Positions 24,759 to 33,654 of a stretch of DNA of 64,000 nucleotides are shown here, piece by piece. How positions within the stretch are numbered: position 1 is the stretch's first letter; every line of letters starts with the position of its first letter. Source of the stretch: Microtetraspora fusca (GTDB taxonomy: Bacteria; Actinomycetota; Actinomycetes; Streptosporangiales; Streptosporangiaceae); NCBI RefSeq assembly GCF_001570365.1, contig NZ_BBYK01000058.1:1-64000 (forward strand), in the 5' to 3' direction. Position numbers and translations under genes: made by a program. The notes below the pieces were generated by a model. That model worked only from the letters and a program-made list of their open reading frames with translations. It made no database searches and was not told where the DNA came from.

Positions 24759-25963
24759 TGTACGTCTCGGCGACCCGGTGGCCCCGGCTGACGGCCGTGC
24801 CGGGCAACGTGCTGGCGCTCGGCGCGGTCAGCCTGGTGACCGACGTCTCCTCGGAGATGGTCACCGCCGTGCTGCCGATGTACCTGGTGCTGTCGCTGGG
24901 GCTCAGCCCGCTCGCGTTCGGCCTGATCGACGGGCTGTACTTCGGGGTGACGGCCCTGGTCCGGTTGGCCGGCGCGCACGCGGCCGACCGGTGGCAGCGG
25001 CGCAAGCTGGTCGCGGTCGCGGGGTACGCGATCTCGGCGGCGTGCCGGATCGGACTGCTGGCCGCCGGAGGGTCGGTCGCCACACTGGGGGCGGTGGTGG
25101 CGGCCGACCGCGCCGGCAAGGGGCTGCGCACCGGTCCGCGTGACGCGCTCATCTCCCTGAGCGCGTCGCCCGGGGGGCTCGGCCAGGCGTTCGGAGTCCA
25201 CCGGGCGATGGACACGGCAGGCGCCTTCCTCGGGCCGCTGGTCGCGTTCGGGCTGCTGGCCGCCACCGGGGCCGCCTACGACGCGGTGTTCGTGACGAGC
25301 TTCTGCGTGGCGGTGGCCGGGGTCCTGCTGATGATCCTCTACGTGCGGGACCGTCGCGAGCCGCTCGCGGGCGAGCGCGTCTCGGTGCTGCGGGTGGCGC
25401 GCCAGGCGCCGCTGTCGCGGCTGTGCGCCGTCGCCTCGGTGCTCGGGCTGGTGACGGCCAGCGACGCCTTCGTCTACCTGCTGCTGCAGAAGCGGCTGTC
25501 CCTCGCGCCGGAGCTGTTCCCGCTGCTCCCGCTCGGTACGGCCGGGGCCTACCTGCTGCTGGCCGTGCCGCTCGGGCGGCTGGCCGACCGGGTGGGGCGG
25601 TTCGCGGTGTTCCTGGGCGGCCACGCCGCGCTGCTCGTGCTGTACGGGCTGCTGGCGCTCCCGGCGGCAGGGGGCTGGCTGCTCGGGGCGGCGCTCGCGG
25701 CGCACGGCGTGTTCTACGCGGCGACCGACGGGGTCCTGATGGCGGCGGCGGGGCCGCTGGTGCCCGCGCGTCTGCGTACGAGTGGCCTGGCCGTGGTGCA
25801 GACCGGGCAGGCGGTCGGGCGGCTGCTGTCGTCGGTCGTGTTCGGGGCCCTGTGGACCGGAGTCGGCGCCGAGCCGGGCCTGGCCGTGATGGGCGGCGGG
25901 GTGGCGGTCTGCGCCGTCGCCGCCTGGTTCGTCCTGCCGAGAGGAGAGCGCGGTGTCGGGTAG
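24758..25963 (+). CDS. MFS transporter coupled to the secreted metallophosphatase
   Basis: 401 residues, about 12 helices. ATG 24758 shares its first base with the previous stop (TGATG). Helix 1-2 has LALGAVSLVTDVSSEMVTAV, a pattern of a distinct MFS branch, and VVAADRAGKGLRTGPRDALI, typical of that branch. No substrate is known. The tight coupling to a secreted phosphatase and a beta-propeller suggests export or uptake of something linked to that enzyme (inference). Confidence 0.9.
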   Translation: MYVSATRWPRLTAVPGNVLALGAVSLVTDVSSEMVTAVLPMYLVLSLGLSPLAFGLIDGLYFGVTALVRLAGAHAADRWQRRKLVAVAGYAISAACRIGLLAAGGSVATLGAVVAADRAGKGLRTGPRDALISLSASPGGLGQAFGVHRAMDTAGAFLGPLVAFGLLAATGAAYDAVFVTSFCVAVAGVLLMILYVRDRREPLAGERVSVLRVARQAPLSRLCAVASVLGLVTASDAFVYLLLQKRLSLAPELFPLLPLGTAGAYLLLAVPLGRLADRVGRFAVFLGGHAALLVLYGLLALPAAGGWLLGAALAAHGVFYAATDGVLMAAAGPLVPARLRTSGLAVVQTGQAVGRLLSSVVFGALWTGVGAEPGLAVMGGGVAVCAVAAWFVLPRGERGVG

Positions 25964-26957
25964 GGCGCGGGCGCTGGTGCTGGCCGTGGCGGTCGTCGTG
26001 CTGGCCGGGTTCGCGGTCGCGTACGCGGCGGCGGCCGGGCGGCGCGACGACGGGCCGGGCGGGGCCGTGGACCTGGCCCTGGGCGGGCGGCTGCTGTTCG
26101 TCCGCGACGGCCGGGTGGCCTCGGCCCCGCCCGGCGCCCCGGCCGGGCCGGTGACGGTGAGCGGCCTGACCTGCCAGCGGTTCTACGCGGCGGCCGGCAC
26201 GGGCGTCTGCGTGGTCGTCCGGCCCGGCCCGGTGCCCAGCACGTACGCGGTCGTGGTGGACCGGTGGGGCCAGGAGGTGCGGCGGGTGCAGAGCGCCGGC
26301 ATCCCGAACCGGGCCAGGGTGTCGGCCAGCGGCCGGATGGTCTCCTGGACGGTCTTCGTCACCGGGGACTCCTACAACACGGGCGGGTTCTCCACCTGGA
26401 CCGGCATCCTGGACACCCGGACCGGCTACGCGGTGCCGAACATGGAGAACATCCAGCTCTACATCGACGGAAAGCGCTACCGGTCGGCGGACGTGAACTA
26501 CTGGGGCGTCACCTTCGCCGCCGACGACAACCGCTTCTACGCGACCGTCTCGACCATGGGCAGGACGTACCTGGTCGAGGGCGACTACGGCCGCTGGGAG
26601 GCGCGGGCGCTGCGGGAGAACGCCGAGTGCCCGTCGCTGTCTCCGGACGGCACCCGCCTGGTGTTCAAGAAGCGGGTCGCGCCGGAGAACTCCCCGCGGC
26701 CGTGGCGGCTGCACGCGCTCGACCTGGCCACGATGCGGGAGACACCGCTCGCGGAGCCCGACAGCGTCGACGACCAGGCCGCCTGGCTGGACGACCGCAC
26801 CGTCATGTACGGCAAGGGCGGCGACGTGTGGGCCGTGCCCGCCGACGGCGGCGGCGCCCCGCGGCTGCTGCTGCGCGACGCCGCCTCCCCCGCCCTGGCG
26901 ACGGCGCCGGCGGGGGCGGGTCACACGGGCGCGGCGGCCTCCATGAGCGCGAGGTAG
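25953..26957 (+). CDS. Membrane-anchored TolB/PD40-like beta-propeller protein
   Basis: 334 residues from GTG 25953, overlapping the MFS gene by 11 bp. One N-terminal membrane anchor (ALVLAVAVVVLAGFAVAYAA) is followed by repeated beta-propeller blades (GRLLFVRDGRVASAPPG, AECPSLSPDGTRLVFKKRVA, RTVMYGKGGDVWAVPADGGG). The SPDGTRLVFKK motif is the PD40 signature. It is probably an extracytoplasmic interaction scaffold. The last 37 bp overlap the convergent ABC ATPase gene. Confidence 0.82.
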   Translation: MSGRARALVLAVAVVVLAGFAVAYAAAAGRRDDGPGGAVDLALGGRLLFVRDGRVASAPPGAPAGPVTVSGLTCQRFYAAAGTGVCVVVRPGPVPSTYAVVVDRWGQEVRRVQSAGIPNRARVSASGRMVSWTVFVTGDSYNTGGFSTWTGILDTRTGYAVPNMENIQLYIDGKRYRSADVNYWGVTFAADDNRFYATVSTMGRTYLVEGDYGRWEARALRENAECPSLSPDGTRLVFKKRVAPENSPRPWRLHALDLATMRETPLAEPDSVDDQAAWLDDRTVMYGKGGDVWAVPADGGGAPRLLLRDAASPALATAPAGAGHTGAAASMSAR

Positions 26958-27793
26958 CCGTCTTCCAAGGTCGGCTCGGCGGGCCGCGCCGACGGGTCGG
27001 GCGGCACGGGCGCGACGACCCGGTAACGCATCCCCGAACCGTGCGGGAGCGCGGCCACGATCCGGCCGGTGGACGGCGCCGCGCCGGAGGTCGTCACCGT
27101 CCATACCTGCCGGTGCGCCGCCGCCACCAGCGCGCCGACGTCGCCCTGGAAGACCAGGCGACCCTTGGCCAGCACGGCGAGGTACCGGCAGGTCTGCGCC
27201 ACGTCCTCCACGATGTGGGTGCTGAGCAGGACGGTGCGCTCCCCGGCGAGACGGGAGAGCAACGTGCGGAAGCGGATCCGCTCCTCGGGGTCCAGGCCGG
27301 TGGTCGGCTCGTCCACGATGAGGAGGCGAGGGTCGTTGAGCAGCGCCTGGGCGATGCCGACGCGGCGCAGCATGCCGCCGGAGTAGCCCTTGAGCTTGCG
27401 GTCGGCGTGTTCGGTGAGGGCGACGACCTCGAGCAGTTCGCCGATCCGGCGGCGCCGGGCGGAGCGCTCGTCGATGCCCTTGAGCAGGGCGATGTAGTCG
27501 AGGAACTGCCGCGCGGTCAGGTCGGGGTAGACGCCGAGGTCCTGAGGCAGGTAGCCGAGCGTGCGCTGGACGGCGAGCCTGCCCTCCTTGGTGGTGACGT
27601 CATGGCCGCCGAGGAGGACGGTTCCGGAGGTGGGCCGCAGCAGCCCGGCGAGGATCCTCATGAGCGTGGTCTTGCCCGCCCCGTTGGAGCCGAGCAGGCC
27701 GTACATGCCGGTGGGCACGTCGAGGTCGATCCCTTTGAGGGCATGCACGCCGCCCTTGTACGTCTTGGTCAGCTGGGAGAGCCGGATCCGCAT
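26921..27793 (-). CDS. ABC transporter ATP-binding protein
   Basis: 290 residues. Walker A GLLGSNGAGKTTLMRIL, Q-loop TLGYLPQDLGVYPDLTA, signature GYSGGMLRRVGIAQALL, Walker B LLIVDEPTTGLDPEERI and the switch His in LLSTHIVEDVAQ. The C-terminal 70 residues are a variable extension. It is the last gene of a minus-strand operon: sigma factor, then three membrane proteins, then this ATPase, each overlapping or nearly touching the next. It should energise the three preceding membrane proteins. Confidence 0.93.
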   Translation of the reverse strand: MRIRLSQLTKTYKGGVHALKGIDLDVPTGMYGLLGSNGAGKTTLMRILAGLLRPTSGTVLLGGHDVTTKEGRLAVQRTLGYLPQDLGVYPDLTARQFLDYIALLKGIDERSARRRRIGELLEVVALTEHADRKLKGYSGGMLRRVGIAQALLNDPRLLIVDEPTTGLDPEERIRFRTLLSRLAGERTVLLSTHIVEDVAQTCRYLAVLAKGRLVFQGDVGALVAAAHRQVWTVTTSGAAPSTGRIVAALPHGSGMRYRVVAPVPPDPSARPAEPTLEDGYLALMEAAAPV

Positions 27794-27794
27794 G

Positions 27795-28592
27795 TCAGGA
27801 CTCCGATCGGGCGGCGTGGAGGCGGGTGAGCAGAAGGATTGCCGCGGCGAGCGCGACCATGACGCCCATCCAGAGGACGGCGACGGCGGGGGTGGCCGCG
27901 GGCCGCAGGAAGTTCAGCGCCGCATCAGGCCACCCGTAGACGACGGCATCCGGTCTCGCCCGGTCGAAGAGGCCGTATGCCGCGTAGTCACCGGTCGCTG
28001 CGAAGATCGTGTGGGACAGGGTGGGCATCATGTCGGCCGGGATGAGGTTGCCCCAGAACCAGTAGGCGACGAACAGCACCCGGAACGGCAGCGGCGGCAT
28101 CAGGAGAGGTCCTGCGAGGGCGAGCGCGCCCAGAAAGATGAGTCCCGGGAGGATGACCGTCGCGAAGACGGCCAATGACCAGGCCAGCGTCTCGACCTTG
28201 CCCTCGGTGAACGTGTAGACCACGGCCCGCCCGAAGAAGACCAGCGCGATCGGCACGGCCGTCGCCGCGCACACGCCGAGATACTTGCCGACCAGTCGCC
28301 CGGCGGCGCTGCAAGGGGCGGCCTCCAGGATCGTCGCGATGCCGAGCCTGCGGTCCCGGATGAGCCGGTCGGCGAGCAGGCATCCGTAGACGATCGCCAG
28401 CAGCGACATGGTCAGCCTGGCCGACGCGAGCATGGCCGCCTTCGGATCGTGCCCGTCTCCGAGCCCGAGATCCAACGTCCGGTAGCCGGGCCACATTGTC
28501 GCCACGAGCACGACGAAGGTGAGCCCGTACACGATCCACATGACGGGCCTGCGGATCTGCATGAGGAACTCGTAGCGCAGGGTGGCGATCAT
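27795..28592 (-). CDS. ABC transporter permease (third membrane protein of the sigma-ABC operon)
   Basis: 265 residues with about six hydrophobic helices. MIATLRYEFLMQIRRPVMWI is the usual start of ABC-2-type permeases, and RLIRDRRLGIATILEAAPCS looks like the first cytoplasmic coupling loop. It is separated from the ATPase by 1 bp and overlaps the upstream permease by 4 bp. The substrate is unknown. Confidence 0.85.
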   Translation of the reverse strand: MIATLRYEFLMQIRRPVMWIVYGLTFVVLVATMWPGYRTLDLGLGDGHDPKAAMLASARLTMSLLAIVYGCLLADRLIRDRRLGIATILEAAPCSAAGRLVGKYLGVCAATAVPIALVFFGRAVVYTFTEGKVETLAWSLAVFATVILPGLIFLGALALAGPLLMPPLPFRVLFVAYWFWGNLIPADMMPTLSHTIFAATGDYAAYGLFDRARPDAVVYGWPDAALNFLRPAATPAVAVLWMGVMVALAAAILLLTRLHAARSES

Positions 28593-29290
28593 TCCTTTTC
28601 ACCTCCGAGGACGCGCTCGGCACGGCCGAGCAGGGGCCAGGCGGCCGCGACGAGCAGGACCGCTGTGGTCAACAGGACGACCCGGTTGGCCGTCCAGTCA
28701 CCCGGAACCGTGCCGCGCGTGGTGGCGAACAGGTAGAGCAACCGGGACGGGAGGCTCGCCTGCAGGGGGCCGGCGACCACCTGCTCGGCGACCCAGACGA
28801 GCGCCACCGTGGTGGTGGCCGCGACGGCGCTGCCGAACGCGGCCGAGGCGAGCAGGCCCAGCGCGGCCAGCCACAGCGCGGGCGCGAGCCAGGTGAGCTG
28901 GACCGCCAGGCCGCGCGGCGCGCCCGGGACGAGCGCCCACCAGCCGCCCAGAGCCAGTACGGCCGAGCCCGCGGCGGCGCACAGGCCGGTCCAGCCCGCC
29001 GTGACGGCCAGCCGGCGCAGCACGGTCGAGCGGTACCCCACCGGCAGGGTGAGCTGGAGCTCCACGGCCTGGTCCCGGCCGAGCGACGAGGCGGCGGCCA
29101 TCCCGGTGATGAGCGGGATCAGCATCTCCAGGCTGCCGGCCAGCATGAACGCGGTGGTCGGCTCGCGGGAGCCGAGCCGCGCGCCGAGTATGGCGAGGAG
29201 CGTCATGAGCAGCACCAGGGCCGGGGGGCCCGCCAGCGCGGCGGGCCCGGCCCTGCGCACCTCATGCGCCCAGAGAACGAAGGGTTTCAC
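28589..29290 (-). CDS. ABC-2-type permease subunit (second membrane protein of the operon)
   Basis: 233 residues, about six helices, starting MKPFVLWAHEVRRAGPAALA. The segment ASSLGRDQAVELQLTLPVGY is a coupling-loop pattern of ABC-2 permeases (DxAVELQLTLP). It overlaps both neighbours by 4 bp (ATGA-type junctions). Confidence 0.82.
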   Translation of the reverse strand: MKPFVLWAHEVRRAGPAALAGPPALVLLMTLLAILGARLGSREPTTAFMLAGSLEMLIPLITGMAAASSLGRDQAVELQLTLPVGYRSTVLRRLAVTAGWTGLCAAAGSAVLALGGWWALVPGAPRGLAVQLTWLAPALWLAALGLLASAAFGSAVAATTTVALVWVAEQVVAGPLQASLPSRLLYLFATTRGTVPGDWTANRVVLLTTAVLLVAAAWPLLGRAERVLGGEKE

Positions 29291-30264
29291 GATCGATGAG
29301 TAGCGCCGCCGAAGCGGATCGGTTCACCCCTGCCCACCGCGATCACGGCGGCGGTGGCCAGGACGAGCGCCAGAGCGAGCGTCACCGGACCGTTCGCCCA
29401 GAAAGCCCGCACCCCGTCCAGAGGAGGCAGGTCGATGAACGACAGCGCGTAGGCCGTCCAGACCGCGACCACGACGCCGATCGCGCCCTCGGCGTGCCAG
29501 AACACCGCGAGCAGCAGGCTCAGCGCCGCCAGCAGCGCCATCGGTCCCAGCCACGCCGTCACGAGCGCGGTCATCCCCTCCGGGATCGAGCCGTAGGAGA
29601 GCGTCACGGACGTGCCGAGCAGCGCCAGCCCCAGGTCGTAGCCGAACGCCAGCGTCACCCGTGCCAGCATGATGACGCGGGGCGACGTCGGGCTGGTGAG
29701 CACCAGCTCGGTGGCGGTGTCGCCGCCGTCCCGTCCCAGGTCGTACGAACCGGCGACGCCGACACCCGCGATCAGCGGGGCCGCGAGGGACAGCACGAGC
29801 CGGGCGCTGTGGCCTTCGGCCAGCGCGAAGACCACGCTGACCGCCATGACGAGCGCCGACACCACCCAGATCGACCGGCGCATGATGCGCGACTCCATCG
29901 CCAGCAGGGTCCAGGCGCGCACGATCGGCCGCAGCGCGGACCGCACCCGCGGCCGGAGGCGGTCCTGGGTGGGGACGCGATCCTCCTTCAGCGCGGCGCC
30001 CCGGGGTGAGGCGGGTGTCCCGCCGATCGCGGATGCCAGCAGGACGTTCCGTACGATCTGCGGTCCGGGAGGATCCGGAATGCCGTGCCGGATTCCGCGC
30101 AGTTCGGGAGGCAGCACCGCAAACGGGTCGGAATCCATCGCCGCGTGCGGCACCGCGCCCACGGCCACGACCGGTTCGGCGGGCAGACCACGAGACGATG
30201 CGGAGGGCGGTGGTTGCGGGGTCAGGTCGTCGGGCGAGCCGGGAGATTCAGTCCACTCGTGCAT
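29287..30264 (-). CDS. Membrane protein with cytoplasmic N-terminal region, ABC-permease-like
   Basis: 325 residues. The first 120 are hydrophilic and Pro-rich, with PFAVLPPELRGIRHGIPDPP. About six helices follow, with DTATELVLTSPTSPRVIMLA resembling an ABC-2 coupling loop. Placed directly after an ECF sigma gene (17-bp overlap), the N-terminal region could act as an anti-sigma segment, but no zinc-binding HxxxCxxC motif is present. Anti-sigma activity is therefore only a hypothesis. Confidence 0.7.
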   Translation of the reverse strand: MHEWTESPGSPDDLTPQPPPSASSRGLPAEPVVAVGAVPHAAMDSDPFAVLPPELRGIRHGIPDPPGPQIVRNVLLASAIGGTPASPRGAALKEDRVPTQDRLRPRVRSALRPIVRAWTLLAMESRIMRRSIWVVSALVMAVSVVFALAEGHSARLVLSLAAPLIAGVGVAGSYDLGRDGGDTATELVLTSPTSPRVIMLARVTLAFGYDLGLALLGTSVTLSYGSIPEGMTALVTAWLGPMALLAALSLLLAVFWHAEGAIGVVVAVWTAYALSFIDLPPLDGVRAFWANGPVTLALALVLATAAVIAVGRGEPIRFGGATHRS

Positions 30265-30817
30265 CGATGCACCCCCTCAGGGTCGCGCGGGCGTGGTGCA
30301 GGCGGCTCTTCACCGTGCCCACGGGGATTCCCAGGATCTCGGCGATCTCCGGATGGCCGAGATCGCTGAGGTAGGCGAGGACGACCACCTCGCGCTGGGC
30401 CAGCGGCAGGCGCGCCAGGGCCTGCTGCACCCGGTCGCCGCTCACCGCCAGCTCCTCGGGACCCGGCTCCGGGGCGGCGCCGTCGGGCGGCTCGGCGGGC
30501 AGCGGCGGCGGGAGGCCGCGCAGCCGGTTGTGCGCCTGCCTGCGGGCCACCCCGAACAGCCAGGTGCTCACACTTGACCGGCTCCGGTAGGTGCCCGCCG
30601 ATCGCCAGACCGCGAGCAGGGTGTCCTGGAGGATCTCCTCCGCCGTGCCCCGATCTCCGGCCAGGCGGAAGAGAAAGGCGAACAGGGGCCGGGAGTAGCG
30701 CTCGTACAGCTCGCCGAGCGCGGCCGCGTCGCCGTCGGCCACCCGGGCCAGGACGTCGGCGTCCTCGGCCGGGGCGCGCGACCTGCGTTCCATCGCCGGG
30801 AACCACCGCAGCGCCAT
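30248..30817 (-). CDS. ECF RNA polymerase sigma factor heading an ABC operon
   Basis: 189 residues from ATG 30817, chosen for its AAGGAGCGGAG upstream; GTG 30838 is possible. Region 2 is LYERYSRPLFAFLFRLAGDR, AEEILQDTLLAVWRSAGTYR and STWLFGVARRQAHNRLR. Region 4 is LPLAQREVVVLAYLSDLGHP, EIAEILGIPVGTVKSRLHHA. It overlaps the next gene by 17 bp. A sigma factor directing its own ABC export operon suggests a stress or antibiotic response. Confidence 0.93.
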   Translation of the reverse strand: MALRWFPAMERRSRAPAEDADVLARVADGDAAALGELYERYSRPLFAFLFRLAGDRGTAEEILQDTLLAVWRSAGTYRSRSSVSTWLFGVARRQAHNRLRGLPPPLPAEPPDGAAPEPGPEELAVSGDRVQQALARLPLAQREVVVLAYLSDLGHPEIAEILGIPVGTVKSRLHHARATLRGCIDARVD

Positions 30818-30840
30818 GCTCTCCGCTCCTTCGCTCACGA

Positions 30841-30862
30841 CGCGTACGTAGCGTCGCGTACG
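30841..30862 (-). promoter_or_regulatory. Direct repeat CGCGTACG x2 upstream of the sigma gene
   Basis: CGCGTACG at 30841-30848 and 30855-30862, 14 bp apart, each containing the palindrome CGTACG. It is immediately upstream of the sigma factor start and could be an autoregulatory element. No clear ECF -35/-10 pair was identified. Confidence 0.35.
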
Positions 30863-31023
30863 CCACGCGGTTCACCCATCGTCTCGCCTCGCCTGGTTGA
30901 CGCGTCCCGCGCGAAGGACTCCGTGGAGTCGCTGCACTTCAGGGCAGTGGTACCGACGGCCGCGCACGGGACGGGGAAAACATGTTGCGGAAATGTCGGT
31001 GCGCTTCACTAGGGTCTTGCCAC

Positions 31024-31959
31024 GTGGCAGAGCAACCAATGATCTTCGCCCGTGACTTGGTCAAACGCTTCGGCGACTTCACCGCGGTCAACGGCATCGA
31101 CGTCGAGGTCGCGCCGGGCGAGGCGTTCGGCTTCCTCGGGCCCAACGGGGCGGGCAAGTCCTCGACGATGCGGATGATCAGCTGCGTCTCCGCGCCCACC
31201 TCCGGCGAGCTGCGCATCCTGGGGATGGACCCGGTGCGCGACGGCACCAGGATCCGCGCCCGGCTGGGCGTCTGCCCGCAGTTGGACCACCTCGACCCCG
31301 ACCTGACGGTCCGGGAGAACCTCACCACCTATGCCCGCTACTTCGGGCTCTCCCGGGCGGAGGGGCGGCGGCGGGCCGACGAGCTGCTGGACTTCGTCCA
31401 GCTCCGCGACCGGGCGGGCAGCATGGTCGAGCCGCTGTCGGGCGGCATGAAACGCCGCCTGACGATCGCCCGAGCCATGATCAACGAGCCGGACATCGTG
31501 CTGCTCGACGAGCCGACCACCGGTCTCGACCCGCAGGCCAGGCACCTGCTGTGGGAGCGGTTGTTCCGGCTCAAGCAGCGCGGCACCACGCTCGTGCTCA
31601 CCACGCACTACATGGACGAGGCCGAGCAGCTGTGCGACCGGCTCGTGGTCATGGACGGCGGAAAGATCGTCGCCGAGGGGTCGCCCCGCTCGCTGATCGA
31701 GACGTACTCCACGGCCGAGGTCGTCGAGCTGCGCTTCCCCGACGGCCTCGACCTGAACGCCGACTACGCGGCGAAGATGAGCGGGATCGGCGAGCGGGTG
31801 GACCCGCTGCCCGACCGGGTGCTGCTGTACGCCGACGACGGCGACGCGGCGCTGACCGAGGTGCACCGGCGCGGCCTGACGCCCTCCAGTGTGCTGGTCC
31901 GCCGCTCCACCCTGGAGGACGTGTTCCTCCACCTCACCGGCCGGACGTTGGTGGACTGA
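31024..31959 (+). CDS. ABC transporter ATP-binding protein, DrrA/NodI-like
   Basis: 311 residues from GTG 31024. Walker A FLGPNGAGKSSTMRMI, Q-loop GVCPQLDHLDPDLTVREN, signature LSGGMKRRLTIARAMI, Walker B IVLLDEPTTGLDPQARH and His in LVLTTHYMDEAEQL. The C-terminal DUF4162-type tail ends STLEDVFLHLTGRTL. It drives the two permeases that follow (1-bp gap, then 1-bp overlap). TTGCGG, 19 nt, TAGGGT and 8 nt precede the GTG, pointing to a leaderless transcript. Drug or lipid efflux is likely. Confidence 0.93.
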   Translation: MAEQPMIFARDLVKRFGDFTAVNGIDVEVAPGEAFGFLGPNGAGKSSTMRMISCVSAPTSGELRILGMDPVRDGTRIRARLGVCPQLDHLDPDLTVRENLTTYARYFGLSRAEGRRRADELLDFVQLRDRAGSMVEPLSGGMKRRLTIARAMINEPDIVLLDEPTTGLDPQARHLLWERLFRLKQRGTTLVLTTHYMDEAEQLCDRLVVMDGGKIVAEGSPRSLIETYSTAEVVELRFPDGLDLNADYAAKMSGIGERVDPLPDRVLLYADDGDAALTEVHRRGLTPSSVLVRRSTLEDVFLHLTGRTLVD

Positions 31960-31960
31960 C

Positions 31961-32731
31961 ATGGCCGCGGGCACCGTCCATCCCAGCATCGCCGTCCTGG
32001 AACGGAACCTGACGCTCTACCGCCGGCTGTGGCGGGCGTCGGTGTTCTCCTCGTTCGTCCTGCCGGTGCTCTTCGTGATCAGCATCGGCATCGGGGTCGG
32101 CGGCTACGTCGGCTCCGTCAAGGGCGTCGACTACCTGTCGTGGATCGTCCCCGGCGTGGTCGCCTCGACCGCGTTCCAGATGGCGCTCGGCGAGTCGACC
32201 TACGCCGTGCTCGGCGACTTCAAGTGGTCGCGCGCGTTCCACGCCATGCGGGCCACCCCGGTCCAGCCGAGGGACATCCTGGCCGGTCACCTGCTCTACC
32301 TGCTGTTCCGGGTGACGATCGCCGTCCTGACGTTCCTGCTGGTGGTGCTGTTCTTCGGCGCGCTTCGCTCGCCGTGGGCGGTGACGGTCCCGCTCGCCTG
32401 CGCGCTGCTGACGGTGGCCACCGCCGCGCCGGTCTGCGCGTTCGCGGCCAGCATCGACAGCGACAGCCACTTCGCGCTGCTGTTCCGCTTCGTGATGATC
32501 CCCGCGTCGCTGTTCTCGGGCGTCTTCTTCCCCATCGAGCAGCTCCCCGTCCTGATCCGGCCGGTGGCGTACGTCTCGCCGCTGTGGCACGCCGTGGAGC
32601 TGTGCCGCTCGGCCACGCTCGGCACCGCGCCGCCGTGGCCGGTCGCCGCGCACGTCGGCTGCCTGCTGCTGTGGGCCGTCGCGGGCACGCTGCTCGCCGT
32701 GCGCCGGTTCCGTCGGAGGCTGGAGGACTGA
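31961..32731 (+). CDS. ABC-2 type permease
   Basis: 256 residues, about six helices, starting 1 bp after the ATPase stop. VLERNLTLYRRLWRASVFSS at the N-terminus, FKWSRAFHAMRATPVQPRDI as the coupling loop and SLFSGVFFPIEQLPVLIRPV in the last third are the ABC2_membrane pattern of NodJ/DrrB-like permeases. Confidence 0.92.
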   Translation: MAAGTVHPSIAVLERNLTLYRRLWRASVFSSFVLPVLFVISIGIGVGGYVGSVKGVDYLSWIVPGVVASTAFQMALGESTYAVLGDFKWSRAFHAMRATPVQPRDILAGHLLYLLFRVTIAVLTFLLVVLFFGALRSPWAVTVPLACALLTVATAAPVCAFAASIDSDSHFALLFRFVMIPASLFSGVFFPIEQLPVLIRPVAYVSPLWHAVELCRSATLGTAPPWPVAAHVGCLLLWAVAGTLLAVRRFRRRLED

Positions 32732-33555
32732 TGTTGACCACTCTGGCGGCCGCGAGGTCGACGCGCGCCACCCGTCCGGGGCTCTCCACCACACGGGTCG
32801 GCGCGGTGATCGGCCGCAACGTCGGCGCGCTGCGCTCGGGCCCGTCCTACTGGATCGTGCTCGTCTCCGGCTTCTTCGAGCCGCTGCTGTACCTGCTGTC
32901 CATCGGCGTCGGCGTGGGCGCGCTGGTCGGGGACCTGACCGCCTACGGCCGCACCATGCCGTACGCCGCCTTCGTCGCCCCGGCCATGCTCGCGGTGTCG
33001 GCCATGACCGGGGCGCTGGCAGAGACCACGTTCAACGTCTTTTTCAAACTCAAGTACGCGAAGACGTACGAGGCGATGCTCACCACGCCGGTGCGGCCGG
33101 TGGAGATCGCCTTCGGTGAGCTGACGTGGGCGACCGTCCGGGGCTCCCTCTACACCGCCATCTTCCTCGGCGTGATGGTCGCGCTCGGCCTGGCGCCGGT
33201 GGGCGGCGCGCTGGCGGCCTTCCCCGCGACGATCCTGGTGAGCCTGGCGTTCGGCGCGGTCGGCCTCACGATCAGCACGCTGATGCGCGGCTGGCAGGAC
33301 TTCGACCTGCTGAACACCGGCCAGTTCGCGATGTTCCTGTTCTCCGGGACGTTCTCCCCGGTGCAGAACTACCCGGCGTGGATGGAGGTCCTGATCCAGG
33401 TCACCCCGCTCTACCACGCGGTCGAGCTGGTGCGCGGGCTGTCCCTGGGCGTGTACGGCCTCGGCCTGCTGGGGCACGCCGCCTACCTCCTGGTCATGCT
33501 CGCGGCCGGGTTGTGGTTCGCCGCCCGCCGCATGGAGCGGCTGCTCTGCCCCTGA
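32731..33555 (+). CDS. ABC-2 type permease, second subunit
   Basis: 274 residues from ATG 32731, sharing one base with the upstream stop. GPSYWIVLVSGFFEPLLYLL, KLKYAKTYEAMLTTPVRPVE and LFSGTFSPVQNYPAWMEVLI are homologous positions to those of the first permease, so the exporter is a heterodimeric DrrABC-like pump. A strong hairpin follows at 33564. Confidence 0.92.
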   Translation: MLTTLAAARSTRATRPGLSTTRVGAVIGRNVGALRSGPSYWIVLVSGFFEPLLYLLSIGVGVGALVGDLTAYGRTMPYAAFVAPAMLAVSAMTGALAETTFNVFFKLKYAKTYEAMLTTPVRPVEIAFGELTWATVRGSLYTAIFLGVMVALGLAPVGGALAAFPATILVSLAFGAVGLTISTLMRGWQDFDLLNTGQFAMFLFSGTFSPVQNYPAWMEVLIQVTPLYHAVELVRGLSLGVYGLGLLGHAAYLLVMLAAGLWFAARRMERLLCP

Positions 33556-33563
33556 CCCGTCCT

Positions 33564-33599
33564 GCCCGCTCCGACCATCGTCGACCGGGCGGAGCGGGC
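33564..33599 (+). terminator. 10-bp stem terminator after the ABC operon
   Basis: GCCCGCTCCG and CGGAGCGGGC with a 16-nt loop, starting 9 bp after the permease stop codon. GC-rich, no T tract. Confidence 0.7.
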
Positions 33600-33654
33600 G
33601 ATGAGGGAAATGACCGGCGTGAGGAGCCGGACCGGCGGTCCGGCCGGGCGTCTA

